A DNA stretch of 64,000 nucleotides from Chlamydomonas reinhardtii (taxonomy: Eukaryota > Chlorophyta > Chlorophyceae > Chlamydomonadales > Chlamydomonadaceae): assembly GCF_000002595.2 (NCBI RefSeq), contig NC_057009.1:4071185-4135184 (forward strand). Direction: 5' to 3'. The position numbers and the translations under genes were made by a program. Positions 44,101 through 54,805 of this stretch are shown in pieces. Each line of letters begins with the position of its first letter. The stretch's first letter is position 1. The notes below the pieces were generated by a model. The model was not told the origin of the DNA, searched no databases, and worked only from the letters and a program-made list of their open reading frames with translations.

Positions 44101-46307
44101 CACTGCGCCTACTACCCAGCCGCACTGACACCGCCGCGCTGCCTCCCTCCCTCCGATTGCTTTTCCCCCAAGGCTGCCTACCATCTACCATATCCTTAGC
44201 TGACCATTATTGTAACCCACCCTCCCGCTCTTCCTCTCCCTCTCCCCCCAAAGCCGTCCCTGGGCCTGGTGGCGGAGAACGGCTTCTTCCTGCGCGCCAT
44301 CGGCAGCGCCGCCTGGGAGACCGCAGTGCCGCACGCCGACTTCAGGTGTGCAGGGGCCAGCGATGAGGCGGCTGCTGCTGCTGCTATTGGTGCTGCTGAT
44401 GTTGCTGCTGTTGGGGAGCGATGGAGGCAGGCGTTTGGGAACGCGGGGGGTGGGGGACGTGGGTGGGGCGCGTTACGGGAAGGGGGGTTCAAGCGGGGGT
44501 TTGTAGATACCAGCCCAAACTAAACCAAACCCAATGCAATAGAGCGAGGGGGCTAGGTACGGGGGCACGCAGCTGTCGTGACTGTGTGAGGGCCTTGGCA
44601 ACAGCGGCGCGGGAACGGGTGCCGCTGCGTTGATGTGACGTGGCACTGCCTTGCCCCGGTGGGAACAGCCCTGGCGCCGCCAGCCTGCCCGAACAGTCAT
44701 TCCCCCACCTCCGCGGCCTCCACATCAACACATCCCCCACGTGCCTCCCCCCACCACCGCTGCCACTCCGCTTGTTATCAATGCATCATGTTATCAATGC
44801 ATCATCAACGTAACCTCCCTGCCTCCCTCACCCCAACTCCCCCCCTGCTCCGCAGCTGGAAGCGCATGGCGGCGCCCATCCTGCAGCAGTACGTGGAGAG
44901 CACGGACGGCTCCAGCGTGGAGGCCAAGGAGAGCGCGCTGGTGTGGCACTACAGGGACGCAGACCCGGACTTTGGCGCGTGGCAGGTGTGTGTGTGTGGG
45001 GTGGGGGGTGGGGGGGGTTGGGGTGGGGGAGGGGTTACTTGCCCGAGCCCACAGAAAACGGGGGCTATTGGTGGGGCGAGGGCGCGTCGAGGCTCTGCAA
45101 GTATGCAAATGAAGAAGGCGCGAGCACCAGCCGCAGCAAGACAAGTTGCTGCCCCCGGAGGGGTTGGGCTGGTATTTTCAACCCCCCCAACCCCTCCATC
45201 CAACCGCCACCCAACCCACCCGACCCCGCCCCCGCCCACCTCCCCCGGCGCAGGCCAAGGAGCTGCTGGACCACCTGGAGGGCGTGCTGTCCAACAAGCC
45301 CGTGGAGATCGTGGGAGGGCAGGGGTACGTGGAGATCAAGCCGCAGGTGAGCAGGAGGGGCGGGGGCCGGGCAGACAGAGGAGATGGGGGGGGAGGGTGC
45401 AGGAGGGGGGAGGGTGCTGAGGCGAGGTGGCGGGCTGGGCCCTGCGGGCTGGGGGGCGGGGGAGCGCGGCGAAACCGTGCCCAGGCGCCAACGTTTGTGG
45501 GAGCCGGCGGCCGCCGCCCCAAGATTGCCTACCGTCTACCAAATCCTTACTTTATCATGAATGTACCCCACACCCCCCCTTCCTCCGCACCCCACACACG
45601 ACTGCAGGGCGTGTCCAAGGGCCGTGCGCTGGAGCGCCTGCTCGCCGCCGCCTCCGCACCCGCCTCCGCGCCCGCCGCACCCGCGGCCGCCGCCGCCGCG
45701 GCCTCGCCGCCGCCCGCCCCCTCGCCCTCCTCCAGCCCCGCGCACGGCGGCCTGGTGGGCCCGCGGCCTGCCGGGGCGGGGTCGGCTGCGGGCGGCCTGG
45801 GCGGCCCTGACTTCATGCTGTGTGTGGGCGACGACCGCAGCGATGAGGACATGTACACCAGCATTGAGAACATGAAGAGCCTGCCCACCATGACCGCAGA
45901 GGTGGGGCATGAGGGGCCAGAGCGGGGGGGGGGTCCGGGGGCTGGGCGGGCGGGTGGGTGGGTGGATGCGTGTGCGTGTGTGGAGAGGGGCTTTCCAGGC
46001 GTCCGGGGCAAACGTCTGATTCGGAAATCTCTTTTGCCCCTGCCCCATGCATGCCTGCTCACACCGCGTCTCGCTCCCTTGTCCAAACACACACACGCAC
46101 GCAGGCCGTAACTCTGCATCGCATACACTGTTCCTACGCGTAATGTTTTTCTTGTGCTCTTTACCACACCCACTCACGCAGGTGTTTGCCTGCACCGTGG
46201 GCCAGAAGCCCAGCCGCGCGCCCTTCTACCTGAACGACCCCGTGGAGGTGCTGCAGCTGCTGGCGCGACTGGTCAACGTGCCGCTGACGCAGCAGCCCGT
46301 CAACTAG
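36891..46307 (+). CDS. Class II trehalose-6-phosphate synthase/phosphatase
   Basis: Two-domain enzyme family: GT20 synthase-like domain, then an HAD phosphatase domain that converts trehalose-6-phosphate to trehalose. Nineteen exons close in frame to 912 residues; the first is 36891-37042, the last 46182-46307. Synthase part: LIIVSNHLPLRV, DYVWIHDYHLLVLPSLLR, LFLHSPFPSSEIFRTFP, DLIGFHTFDYARHFLSCCSR, VLVGCDDLDVFKG, RDGMNLVPYEYVVCR. Phosphatase part: FFLDYDGTLTG (DxDxT catalytic motif), VAENGFFLRA, GYVEIKPQGVSKGRAL, CVGDDRSDEDMY. As in plant class II proteins, the Arg of SNRLP is replaced (SNHLP) and the Arg of the donor-binding R-L-D-x-x-KG motif is Asp (DDLDVFKG), so synthase activity is doubtful; the phosphatase motifs are intact. 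The long intron 37523-38337 and several others carry repeats. Exon 2 ends with a GC donor. Confidence 0.93.
38090..38280. repeat. CA microsatellites in trehalose-gene intron 4
   Basis: About 30 CA units at 38090-38149, then a second run at 38254-38275 preceded by a TTTGTTTTTGTGTTTAACACAC stretch related to intron family C. Confidence 0.92.
39360..39560 (+). repeat. GGGGCTGGGGGCTGG degenerate minisatellite
   Basis: G-rich tandem array with units of 6-12 bases, made of GGGGCTGGGGG variants, in the intron after 39346. G-quadruplex-prone on the transcript strand. Confidence 0.85.
39960..40080 (+). repeat. Intron families C and D, antisense, near a 5' splice site, with GT microsatellite
   Basis: 39965-39987 (GTTAAAGAGCACAAGGAAAA) is the reverse complement of family C; 40014-40048 (TTAAAAATGAAACGAAAGCC then CGCCCAGACGACGCG) is a family D copy whose other copy lies at 52385-52430. 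Both follow the donor at 39939; a GT run ends at 40080. Confidence 0.8.
42011..42096 (+). repeat. Intron repeat family E near a 5' splice site
   Basis: About 80% identical by eye over 80 bases to 21801-21876 (shared words GGATGCACTGAAG and GAAGTCGTTACCA, ATGAGCGGCC). It starts 22 bases after the donor at 41989. Confidence 0.8.
42722..42955 (+). repeat. GGGGT/GGGA simple repeats plus antisense intron families B and F
   Basis: 42733-42850 is G-rich simple repeat. 42858-42900 reads GTAGATACCAGACCAAACTA then AACCAAACCCAATGCAATAG (reverse complement of motif B). 42905-42955 is an antisense F copy. All lie in the 5' half of the intron 42722-43292. Confidence 0.75.
43922..43989 (+). repeat. (GGGGA)n microsatellite
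   Basis: Fourteen or so pure GGGGA units directly after the donor at 43915 in the trehalose gene. Confidence 0.95.
44176..44219 (+). repeat. Intron repeat family A, sense, before trehalose exon 15
   Basis: CTACCATCTACCATATCCTT then AGCTGACCATTATTGTAACC, ending 35 bases before the exon at 44254. Other sense copies are at 41694-41734 and 45528-45569, both 36-40 bases before acceptors. Confidence 0.75.
44503..44546 (+). repeat. Intron repeat family B, antisense copy
   Basis: GTAGATACCAGCCCAAACTA then AACCAAACCCAATGCAATAG, nearly identical to 42858-42900; it lies in the 5' half of the intron 44346-44855. Confidence 0.8.
46126..46174 (+). repeat. Intron repeat family C, sense copy at the last 3' splice site
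   Basis: TGTTCCTACGCGTAATGTTT then TTCTTGTGCTCTTTACCACA, matching 33451-33491 almost base for base, 8 bases before the acceptor of the last trehalose exon. Confidence 0.85.
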
Positions 46308-48026
46308 GCAGCGCAGGCATACAGGCAGACAGCTGCCCAGGCTAGCTAGCTGGCGGGTTGGGCTGGCTGGCTGGCTGCTGGCTGGCTGGCTGGTTTGGGC
46401 TGATTGGCTGGCTGGCTGGCTGGCTGGCTCGATGTGTGGCTCGCGCGGGCCGACATATCTGGTGCGCAGCCCGGCACAGCTACACCGCAACTAGCCCATG
46501 TCTGGGCCGGTAGTTCGGCTGCGTCAGAGAGCGGGCCAGGCCAGGGGGACGAGGACCGGTGAACCGCCGGCGGCGGGGCCGAGTCAAACGCTGACGTGTT
46601 TGCTCCGAGACGGTGGTGTGTCGTCATGCAGTTAGCGACATGCCCGCCTGCGAGCCCGTTGAATGGCCGGCCGCGGCGGTGGAGCAGGCGCGCGGGGGGG
46701 GGGGGGCGCGCCAGGGGCTGCGGACACCCTGTGTGGGCATGAAGCGGTGGCGGCAAGGGCACGGAGGCCAGCGGGCCAGGTGGTCAGCGGCCTGCGCACT
46801 GAGCGCTTCGACGGCGGGTGTGGCGGTGGCGTGTCGTATCCCATGCGGGAATGGGCGCACTGAACCCAATTCACGATACGGAGAATGCACGCTGCATGTG
46901 GGGCTGGGATGGGTATGGCTGGGTTAAGCAAGGGTAGGGCAGCGCGAGGCGGGGCAGCGCAGGGCTGTGATTGCGCCTAATACGCGATCATGCCTGCTGC
47001 GTCCTGTGTTTTACGCCGCGTTGCGCTGTGGGAACGATCGACGCATTGTTACACCACTAGGCACGCGTGTGCTGTGTGCCGCAAATTCCAAAGATGGTGT
47101 GAAGCGGGGTGCGGGGGTGGCCGTATAGTTGGTGCGTCGGAAGATAGTGGTGTGGGCGGCGGCACCGGCACCGGTGCGTGTGCGCTTGGACGTGAACTAA
47201 GCCAAGGCTGGATGCGTCTGCCGCACGGGCCTAAGCGCTGGTGTCCAGACCACCAGTGTAGGTGGTGGTAGCAGTGGTGTGGGCGGTGAAGGCGCCGACA
47301 GGCGAGGAGCCCGTGCGGGGAGCCCCAGCAACAACCGGACAAGTCGCGTGATTGCGTGACTTGGGGCAGTGCCCGTGAGGCGGTGTGGATGTGTGATGGC
47401 AAGAGCCGGCTGTGGGGGCCGGTCAGGGCGCTGATGGTGCGCTTCCGGGGTTCGGTGCCTCACGGGGTTGGTGTGCGGCGGTGGCGCTGGGTAGCACGGC
47501 CCTTTGATGCGCCTGCGGATGCGCCACGTTGCGCAAGTAGAGACAGGCGCCGCCTGGGTTACATATATGAGTAACGTGACAGCAACGCATTTGCTGCGTT
47601 TTGTTTGCGCCTGTGGCGTCAGGTGCAGCCCGGCGGTAGCGCATGATGTGGATGTCAGGGTGAGGGCTCGGTTGAAAGGGGCGCAAAAGACTGGCCGAAT
47701 CCGGGAGTGCGCTGGCGCGCGACGCGGTCACGAAGTATATATTTGGTAATGCAATGCCATGAAGCTATGACCTACGCTTCAGGTGTGCCAGTCTGGGCTG
47801 CGTCGTGTGATGGGTTCGTGCCACGGAAGCTCCGAGCGCGTGACACCTTTCCCAGCTAGGCAGAGACTACACAGTCTGGAGCATGGAATGCTTACATCTT
47901 TATCTGCGGGCCCCAGAAAGTTTGCCGCTTTCATCGCCATCGCGGGCCCCATGCACTTGCGCGCACCGCGTTTAGTCGCCCGCCCCACCCACAGTCCTCC
48001 CTCTTTCTCCAAACAAAAGAAGCAAA
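46308..48026. other. Intergenic region: trehalose 3' UTR, GGCT repeat, RACK1 promoter
   Basis: 46340-46430 is a GGCTGGCT simple repeat. No gene or RNA could be supported in the next 1.6 kb. The last part, about 47760-48026, should hold the promoter and 5' UTR of RACK1, which is a very highly expressed gene in this alga. Confidence 0.45.
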
Positions 48027-49824
48027 ATGGCCGAGACTCTGACTCTGCGCGCCACCCTGAAGGGCCACACCAACTGGGTGACGGCCATCGCCACCCCTCT
48101 GGACCCCTCGTCCAACACCCTCCTGTCCGCTTCGCGGTGCGTCCAACTAGGCCTCAAAGTAGTCTTCTTCACCAGGCAGTGAAGCATAGAAAACAGCGCC
48201 AAAAGAACCAGCCGCCGCATTTCTGCCCGCGCCTACGCCCATCGCCGGCTATCGGCTGCCGCGTTATTGCTGCAATCAGTGCACGTGTTGTAGCGCTGGA
48301 TCGCTGGAGCTGAGCTGTTCTGGAGCGTTCTTGCTGAAATTGCCCTTCTCTCCTTGCCCGCAGCGACAAGAGCGTGCTGGTCTGGGAGCTGGAGCGCTCG
48401 GAGTCCAACTACGGCTACGCCCGTAAGGCTCTGCGCGGCCACAGCCACTTCGTGCAGGACGTGGTCATCTCCTCCGATGGCCAGTTCTGCCTGACTGGCT
48501 CGTGGGACGGCACCCTGCGTCTGTGGGACCTGAACACCGGCACCACCACCCGCCGCTTCGTGGGCCACACCAAGGATGTGCTGTCCGTGGCTTTCTCGGT
48601 GGACAACCGCCAGGTGGGGCGGCAAGGCCAAGGCGAAGGAGGGGGGAGGTCGGCAGGCGGGGTAGCGCGTGGATGCCCGGCGGAGGAAACCACCGCGGTG
48701 CCAGTGTGCTGATGTGTAGGGGTTGCCATGAGCTCATACCTGGCTGCATGCTTCACCACAGGATTACTTCCCCAGAGGATTACTGCCTTCCACAGTGGAC
48801 ATGCCCTGACGCTTTCCGGCCCTCCGGACCTCCCGCAAACGCCCACAGATCGTGTCGGGCTCGCGCGACAAGACCATCAAGCTGTGGAACACCCTGGGCG
48901 AGTGCAAGTACACCATTGGCGAGCCCGAGGGCCACACCGAGTGGGTGTCGTGCGTGCGCTTCTCGCCCATGACCACCAACCCCATCATCGTGTCCGGCGG
49001 CTGGGACAAGATGGTCAAGGTGGGTGTGCGCTGTGCAAAGGCCCGCGTGCCATACTGTTAGGGCAGCTGTTCCTTCCTGCTTTAAGGATGTGCACGCGGT
49101 TTACCCACGCAACGAATGGAGTAGTCGACGAATCACTGACGTTGCTTGCTGTGGTATGTCGTGCGCAGGTCTGGAACCTGACCAACTGCAAGCTGAAGAA
49201 CAACCTGGTGGGCCACCACGGCTACGTCAACACCGTGACCGTCTCCCCCGACGGCTCGCTGTGCGCCTCGGGCGGCAAGGACGGCATTGCCATGCTGTGG
49301 GACCTGGCTGAGGGCAAGCGCCTGTACAGCCTGGACGCCGGCGACGTCATCCACTGCCTGTGCTTCTCGCCCAACCGCTACTGGCTGTGCGCCGCCACCC
49401 AGTCCTCCATCAAGATCTGGGACCTGGAGAGGTGAGACGCGCAGGATGGCTGGCTGGCGGGCAGGGGAGTGGGAGCACAGGGGTAGGGGCGGGGGAACGC
49501 GATCGGGACCGGGAGGGGTTACTCGGCTTGAGATCTGGCCGAGCGCAGGGGGCCGCGCCGATCACGATACGGGTATATCGAAGCCACCCCGCTGTCGTCT
49601 TTCCATCAACACACATTTCCTGACCTCCACATCTTCTCCTCCCTTTTCCCTCGCACCACAGCAAGAGCATCGTGGACGACCTGCGCCCCGAGTTCAACAT
49701 CACCAGCAAGAAGGCCCAGGTGCCCTACTGCGTGTCGCTGGCCTGGTCGGCCGACGGCTCCACCCTGTACAGCGGCTACACCGACGGCCAGATCCGCGTC
49801 TGGGCCGTGGGCCACTCCCTGTAA
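48027..49824 (+). CDS. RCK1: RACK1 / CBLP (G-protein beta-like WD40 scaffold of the 40S ribosome)
   Basis: Seven-bladed WD40 protein that sits on the small ribosomal subunit and acts as a signalling scaffold. Five exons, 48027-48136, 48364-48613, 48849-49019, 49169-49431, 49662-49824, give 318 residues, the family length. WD repeats are clear: [125 protein letters not shown] and the C-terminal [16 protein letters not shown]. Codon use is strongly biased to GC-ending codons, as expected for high expression. The sequence matches the C. reinhardtii CBLP protein as I recall it. Introns are short and nearly free of the repeats found in the neighbouring gene. Confidence 0.98.
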
Positions 49825-50059
49825 ATGCCCAGCCGCGCCTAGCTGCGGCCTGGCCCTGCGGGCCAGGAGCATCGGGAGCTGGAGGGGTTTAGGAGGAGGC
49901 GCGCAGCGGCGGCGGCTGCGCCACCTGTTGAGAGGCGGGCGGCGTGCTGCGTCGCGGTGTGTTGAGGATGCGTCGCGGGGCTGCCGGACTGGCGATCTGT
50001 AACGCGTTGATGCTGGTCAGTCTCATTTCACGTGTTCTCCCACGTTCTCTCTTGCGGAA

Positions 50060-50064
50060 TGTAA
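50060..50064 (+). terminator. TGTAA polyadenylation signal of RACK1
   Basis: TGTAA 235 bases after the TAA at 49822-49824. Confidence 0.65.
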
Positions 50065-51039
50065 GGTGTGCGTGATGGCGGCTACCAAGGGAGGCCTTTC
50101 TAATCAGCGAACACAGCATGAAGTACGATATACTACACGTTGCAGTCTTGTAGGCGTGTCAGTGGACCTGCGCACCGTCAGCTTCAGTCCAAGCCCGCGA
50201 AAGCCCGCCTCAAGTCCTCAACGCAGCTAAGACGCCGACTGGCTGTGATGTCTCCATGGGGCCGGATGCCTCAACCCTAGCGTGTCCAGGGCCTAATTGC
50301 AACGCTCGCCGTGACAATGCGAGTCCCCCCTCGACATTGTCTGCGGATACACGTGCTGGGAATTGCAAGTACGCACACCTCTCGCAAACAGTTATGGTAC
50401 CAACGGCAGCACCGAAGCGGCAATGCCAACGAGCCCCAGGTCGTGAAACTGCCTCTCTACCGCCTCCCGGCATCCTCCCCATCCATCCAGCGCCTGAGCT
50501 CCCGGCCCTTCCGTTCCGCTGCTATACATTGCCGCGTAGGCGTATGAAGTCAACAAACTTTGGAGCTCACCGCCTCACCCTCCGCACGCATGGCTTTTTG
50601 CTGCACGCCGTTGCATTACGCTAGTGCTCGTCTACACAGCTCATCCGTGGACGCCGGTCGACTGCCTGCAGGTGCGCATCGGCTATGCTATCCGCGCGGT
50701 GTGGCGTCGCATTGAGTCTGTGTGGTGCTATCGCCTTGGCCGGGCGCCCGGAGCGTGAGGAATGCGCGTCAGCAAAACATCGACACAACCTGCCAGCTAC
50801 CGTCGGTACAGTAACAGCGCGCGAACGACGCACCAATGCCTTGTCCCTTCTTGCTACGCATTTATGTGGGCACGGGTGGGAGCCACACACATCGGGACTA
50901 CGCTTTCCTGCCCCTTGCCATGTTCCATCACGAGCATGGCTTTCGAGGAACACCCCTCCACACTCACGTCTCTCGGACAGGTGCTGCCTCCTTGTCGCGG
51001 ACATTCCCGCCATCGCAAGGAGGCGCGTCCACGGCAGCG
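50065..51039. other. Convergent intergenic region, no gene seen
   Basis: Lies between the 3' ends of RACK1 (+) and the minus-strand organelle protein gene. No clear poly(A) signal for the latter was found. No RNA gene recognised. Confidence 0.35.
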
Positions 51040-54000
51040 CTACTGCCCCTGCGGCTGCCCCTGCGGCTGCCCCTGCGGCCCCACCTCCAGCGACTCCAGC
51101 CACGTGGCCCGCACCTCCTCCCGCAGCAGCCGCAGCTCTGCCAGCAACGCCTCGCCCACCAGCCCCCCGGCATCGCCCGACGCCAGCAGCGCCGGAGGCG
51201 GCGGCGCCGCCGCCGGTGCTGCGGCCTCTCCGGGCAGCAGCGGCGGCCGCGGCCCGCGCCCCTCCAGTCGCGCCAGTCGTGCCTCAAGCTCCACCAGCAG
51301 CTGGGAGGGCGTGCACCACACCAGCTCCTCCGAGTCGGAGGAGGGCGAGGGAGCAGACATGGAGGGCGTCGCCGCCGCCGCCGCCTCCGGCGACGCCTCC
51401 TCCTCCTCATCCGGCAGCGGCGGCGGCGTGAAGCAGTCGGGCAGGGAGGCGAGGCGGTCGGGCGTGGAGGGCAGCAGCAGCAGCATGTCCAGGATACGAG
51501 ACTGCGGGGGCAGGCGCGGGGCGGGGGAAGTGGAGGAGGTTGCTGGGAGGACACATGAATGGTAGAGACTGGTGCAATACTCCCCTTATATCCTCCCGGG
51601 CCTGCCCACTGGTTGCACCCCTCCCCCGCCATTTCATGGTTCACTGCTGGCTTGCATGGGTGTCTTACCCCGCTACCACTGAACCGCCTTACAACGCTGT
51701 GTGTGCACACAGTGCTGTGTGCGCATGGATTACCCCCCCCCCCGGCTCACCGCGTTGGATCCGGCCATGAGGCGGTCGGCCTGCTCGGGCGTCAGCTGCG
51801 CGCGCCCGATCATGGCCTGCACGGAGCGCTTGCGGCGGGCGCGCAGGTCGGCCGCTAGCTCCTTGGCCTGCGGAAGCGGGGGTGCGCGGGGGGGGGGGCG
51901 TGCGGGGGAGGAATGAAGGGATAGAGGAAGCGTGGGCGGCAGGGATGGTTCGTGTGCGTGGGAGGGAGGGAGGGTGCGGGGGAGTGGCGAGCGTGCGACG
52001 TGTGCCGCGCCCACACAAGCGGTGTCTACGCAGCGAGGGAGTCCGTGCAGACCCCAGCCAGGCAAGCGGGCCAGCGCCATTCACACAGTCCACGCCCCCG
52101 CTGTTGATGCGCAAGCCACGAGCCTGGCTCCTCCGTCCCCAGTGCCGGTACGCCCCCCGGCCCCTCCGCCCTGATGCCCCTCCGCCCTGATGCCCCCGGC
52201 GCGGCACGCACCATCTCGTGCCCCTTCTTGACGCCCTGGGGGCTGAGTGCCGCGGGCGGCACCGCCTGCACCAACAGGTCGTACACGGGGTCGCCGTACC
52301 CGCCCGCCACCACCGGCCGCCCCGTCACCACCTCCGCCAGCTTCACGGCGTACTGCAGGGGCAGCCACACGGACGCGTATGTGTCTGTGTTAAAAAACGA
52401 AACGAAAGCCCGCCCAACGACGCGACGGAGTTACTTACCGATACCCACCATTTTACCGAGCGTTGCGTGACTGTCGTGACCCAGGTAGTCATACTTACCC
52501 GCGATAAGCCTGGAACCCCACGGGCGACCATTCGGCCTGACCCCGCGATGCACCTGTATGCGTCCATGCTCCGCACCCTGGGCGCGCTAAACAACGTTTA
52601 CCCAGCACGCCTAATTCCCGGATTCCCGCCCGCTGGTCGTAGTCGAGCTCACCTATAGGCAAAGGTGGAAGCATGAGCATAGGGCGGCAGCGAGGAAGTG
52701 TCACGGGCATGTGAACGGCAACGGCGATAAGAGAGGCGGCGTGCAGCAGACAAGCTAGGTATCACGCGTCCCAAATCCCGCCCACTAAGTACAATAACAC
52801 TATTGGAAGAGGGCGAGTTAGCGGTGGCACTGCGACTAAACGGGGTCGAGGCTGCATGGGGGACGTGGATGGCGGGCGGCGGTTGCAGCGTTTCCAGACG
52901 CGTGTCAAGCTGGTGTGTGTGCGTGTGACGTGTGTGCGCCGTGGGCTGGCGGGAGCTGTGTCTGTGTATGTGTGTGTATGTGTGTGTATGTGTGTGTATG
53001 TGTGTGTGCAGGTCTATGCGTATGCGGCAGCAGGTGTGGTAAGAGAGCGCGAGGGAGCACGAGCAGGCGTGGTGTTTATGCGATGCATGGCGGTGTGGCC
53101 TGAGGTGCACCGTCTGTCACGGCCTCACGGGTGATGTGCGTTGGCAGCAGACTGCAGGCAGGTAGCAGCACCGTGCCGTGCTCCACATCCAATGGCTGCC
53201 CAGCCCCCTTTCCCCCCTCCCCCTCAGGCGCACTCGGGCGGCCTCACCTTCTCGGGGCTGGCCGCCAGCGCCAGCGCCGCCTGCTCCCGCTCCGCTGCCC
53301 CCTGCTCGCCCCCCGCCGCCGCCTGCTCCCCTGCCGTGATCGCCGCCAAGGAGTCCACATACAGAGCCTCCATGCGCTCATCGTCTGCAGCCGCGGACGT
53401 AACGTGTTTGCGTGTTGCCGTGCATGTGTGCTAGCGGGCAGCAAGCGTGACAGCACAGGCTTGCTGATGGACAAGGTTTACCAGCTAGGCGGCAGGCAAT
53501 GTGTGTGGGCAAACTGGTGTGATGCAGTGCCGTGCGCCTCCCATCCCGCCCCCGGGCTGCGGCACTCACCCAGGCGCTCTCGGATCATAACAAGCTCCTC
53601 GCAGATACCGGCCAGCACCTGCGCCACACACACGTGTGCAGACACAAGTATTGCTGTCGTGCACTTTTGCCGTGGGCCTGCACGTTCGGGCGCTGAGGCG
53701 GGCAGAACCCCGGCACACCATGTACTCAAGCACGAGTCCCTGCACCCGCTCCAGCCATGCTCTGCTGCCCGCACCCGCTTCTGCTCGCCCACAGCGGTCG
53801 CCTCCTGGTCCGCAATCCACGAGATGAAGGGAATGGACACCGCCTCCGGCTTCGCACGGAGGAAGGTCAGCAGGGGCTGCCGGTCCGGCAGGGCGAGGAA
53901 CTTGACGACAAGGGCAAGCATGACCTGCAACAAGGCCCGCCGCGAACTTGGTCAACCACCAATTCCTTTCTACCAGCAAAACATCTAAGTTGCAACTTAC

Positions 54001-54228
54001 ACTGTACCGCTTCGCCGTGGCAAACGCATCATCAGCGCTTGCTTGGGTCCGCGAAGTTTCCTGAGCAGATACTAGCTGCAAATTCTTTGGTTGTAAACCC
54101 TTCCAGTTGGATTGCTGCTGGAAGTGTCGAACGATGAAGGGCGCAGCGCGCACCGAGTTGGCTGCGCGACATCCGCAGCTCGCCGAGCCGACGGAGCCTG
54201 AAGCGCGTTGAATTATAAGCGACTGCAT
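51040..54228 (-). CDS. Predicted organelle-targeted protein of unknown function, 421 residues
   Basis: Seven exons close in frame: 54228-54001, 53924-53793, 53618-53570, 53384-53248, 52352-52212, 51867-51751, 51501-51040. The first 60 residues are rich in Arg/Ser/Ala with no acids (MQSLIIQRASGSVGSASCGC then RAANSVRAAPFIVRHF), typical of a chloroplast or mitochondrial transit peptide. A helical body follows: MLALVVKFLALPDRQPLLTF, VLAGICEELVMIRERL, a conserved-looking Gly segment VVTGRPVVAGGYGDPVYDLL, then basic AKELAADLRARRKRSVQAMI. The C-terminus is acidic and ends in tandem PQGQ units. I do not recognise the family with confidence; plant plastid proteins of unknown function are the most likely relatives. 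Confidence 0.75.
52380..52432 (-). repeat. Intron repeat family D, sense copy near a 3' splice site
   Basis: In gene sense CGTCGTTGGGCGGGCTTTCG then TTTCGTTTTTTAACACAGAC, about 30 bases before the acceptor at 52353. It matches the antisense copy in the trehalose gene at 40014-40048. Confidence 0.75.
52905..53020. repeat. GTGTGTAT microsatellite
   Basis: Runs of GTGTGTATGT units in an intron of the organelle protein gene. Confidence 0.9.
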
Positions 54229-54344
54229 AATGTTATTTCAGAAGACCTTAATGTTACGCGCAGTTACTCGGCCTCTGCAACTCAGTCCGCGCCTGAGTCC
54301 GCGCGCGGTCGAAGGCCGCTGAGCAGTTGTCTACGCGTTCAATG

Positions 54345-54545
54345 TCAGGTGTGATACATATCAAGTAAAACAGAGGGGATGAAATTCCAAAACTGTTCAA
54401 GGAGGGGTAGCCGGCAGGATCCAAACCCACACGGCCCATGCCGCCGTAAGGCCCTCCCGGCCCAGCCGACGCGAACGCCACACGCGTTTTGATCCCACTG
54501 CCATCGCGCTATCCACTCATTAAGGCAACTTCTTGTCCTGACCTT
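54345..54545 (-). other. Possible tRNA-related sequence (SINE-like), weak
   Basis: On the minus strand, AATGAGTGGATAGCGCGATG resembles a tRNA D-arm/A-box, GGGATCAAAACGC an anticodon 3' arm, and about 90 bases later GTGGGTTTGGATCCTGC forms a T-arm with a 7-base loop (B-box-like). The acceptor stem does not pair, so it is not a normal tRNA. A tRNA-derived SINE remnant is one reading; chance is another. Confidence 0.25.
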
Positions 54546-54668
54546 TCGCGCCCACCTAACCTGCGGCATGTGCTACTCGAGGGCACCTAGCTACAATAGC
54601 ACTTCTGTTCCCATCCCATGCTGCTCCCATTCCTGTTCATACTCTTTCTTCAACTCCCTTGTCAGCAT

Positions 54669-54673
54669 TTACA
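54669..54673 (-). terminator. TGTAA polyadenylation signal of the uL16m gene
   Basis: TTACA on the plus strand, 133 bases beyond the stop codon of the minus-strand uL16m gene. Confidence 0.6.
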
Positions 54674-54805
54674 TCCGCAGCTCAACTGCTCAGCGTTCTT
54701 GAGCTCGAATCACATTAGCTCCACTCCACAAAGCCCAGCTTCACGGGGAACTTATGTTGCGCGGCCTGCGGGGGCGTGCGGTAAGGGGTCACACAGAGTT
54801 GGCCA

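Noticed and set aside
46308-48026. Several 80-110 codon frames before RACK1
   Set aside because: None splices into a protein-like sequence; composition is that of spacer and promoter DNA.
51040-51110. CAG/GGGGCAGCC tandem units as a CRISPR-like or regulatory array
   Set aside because: They are the coding PQGQ repeats at the end of the organelle-targeted protein.
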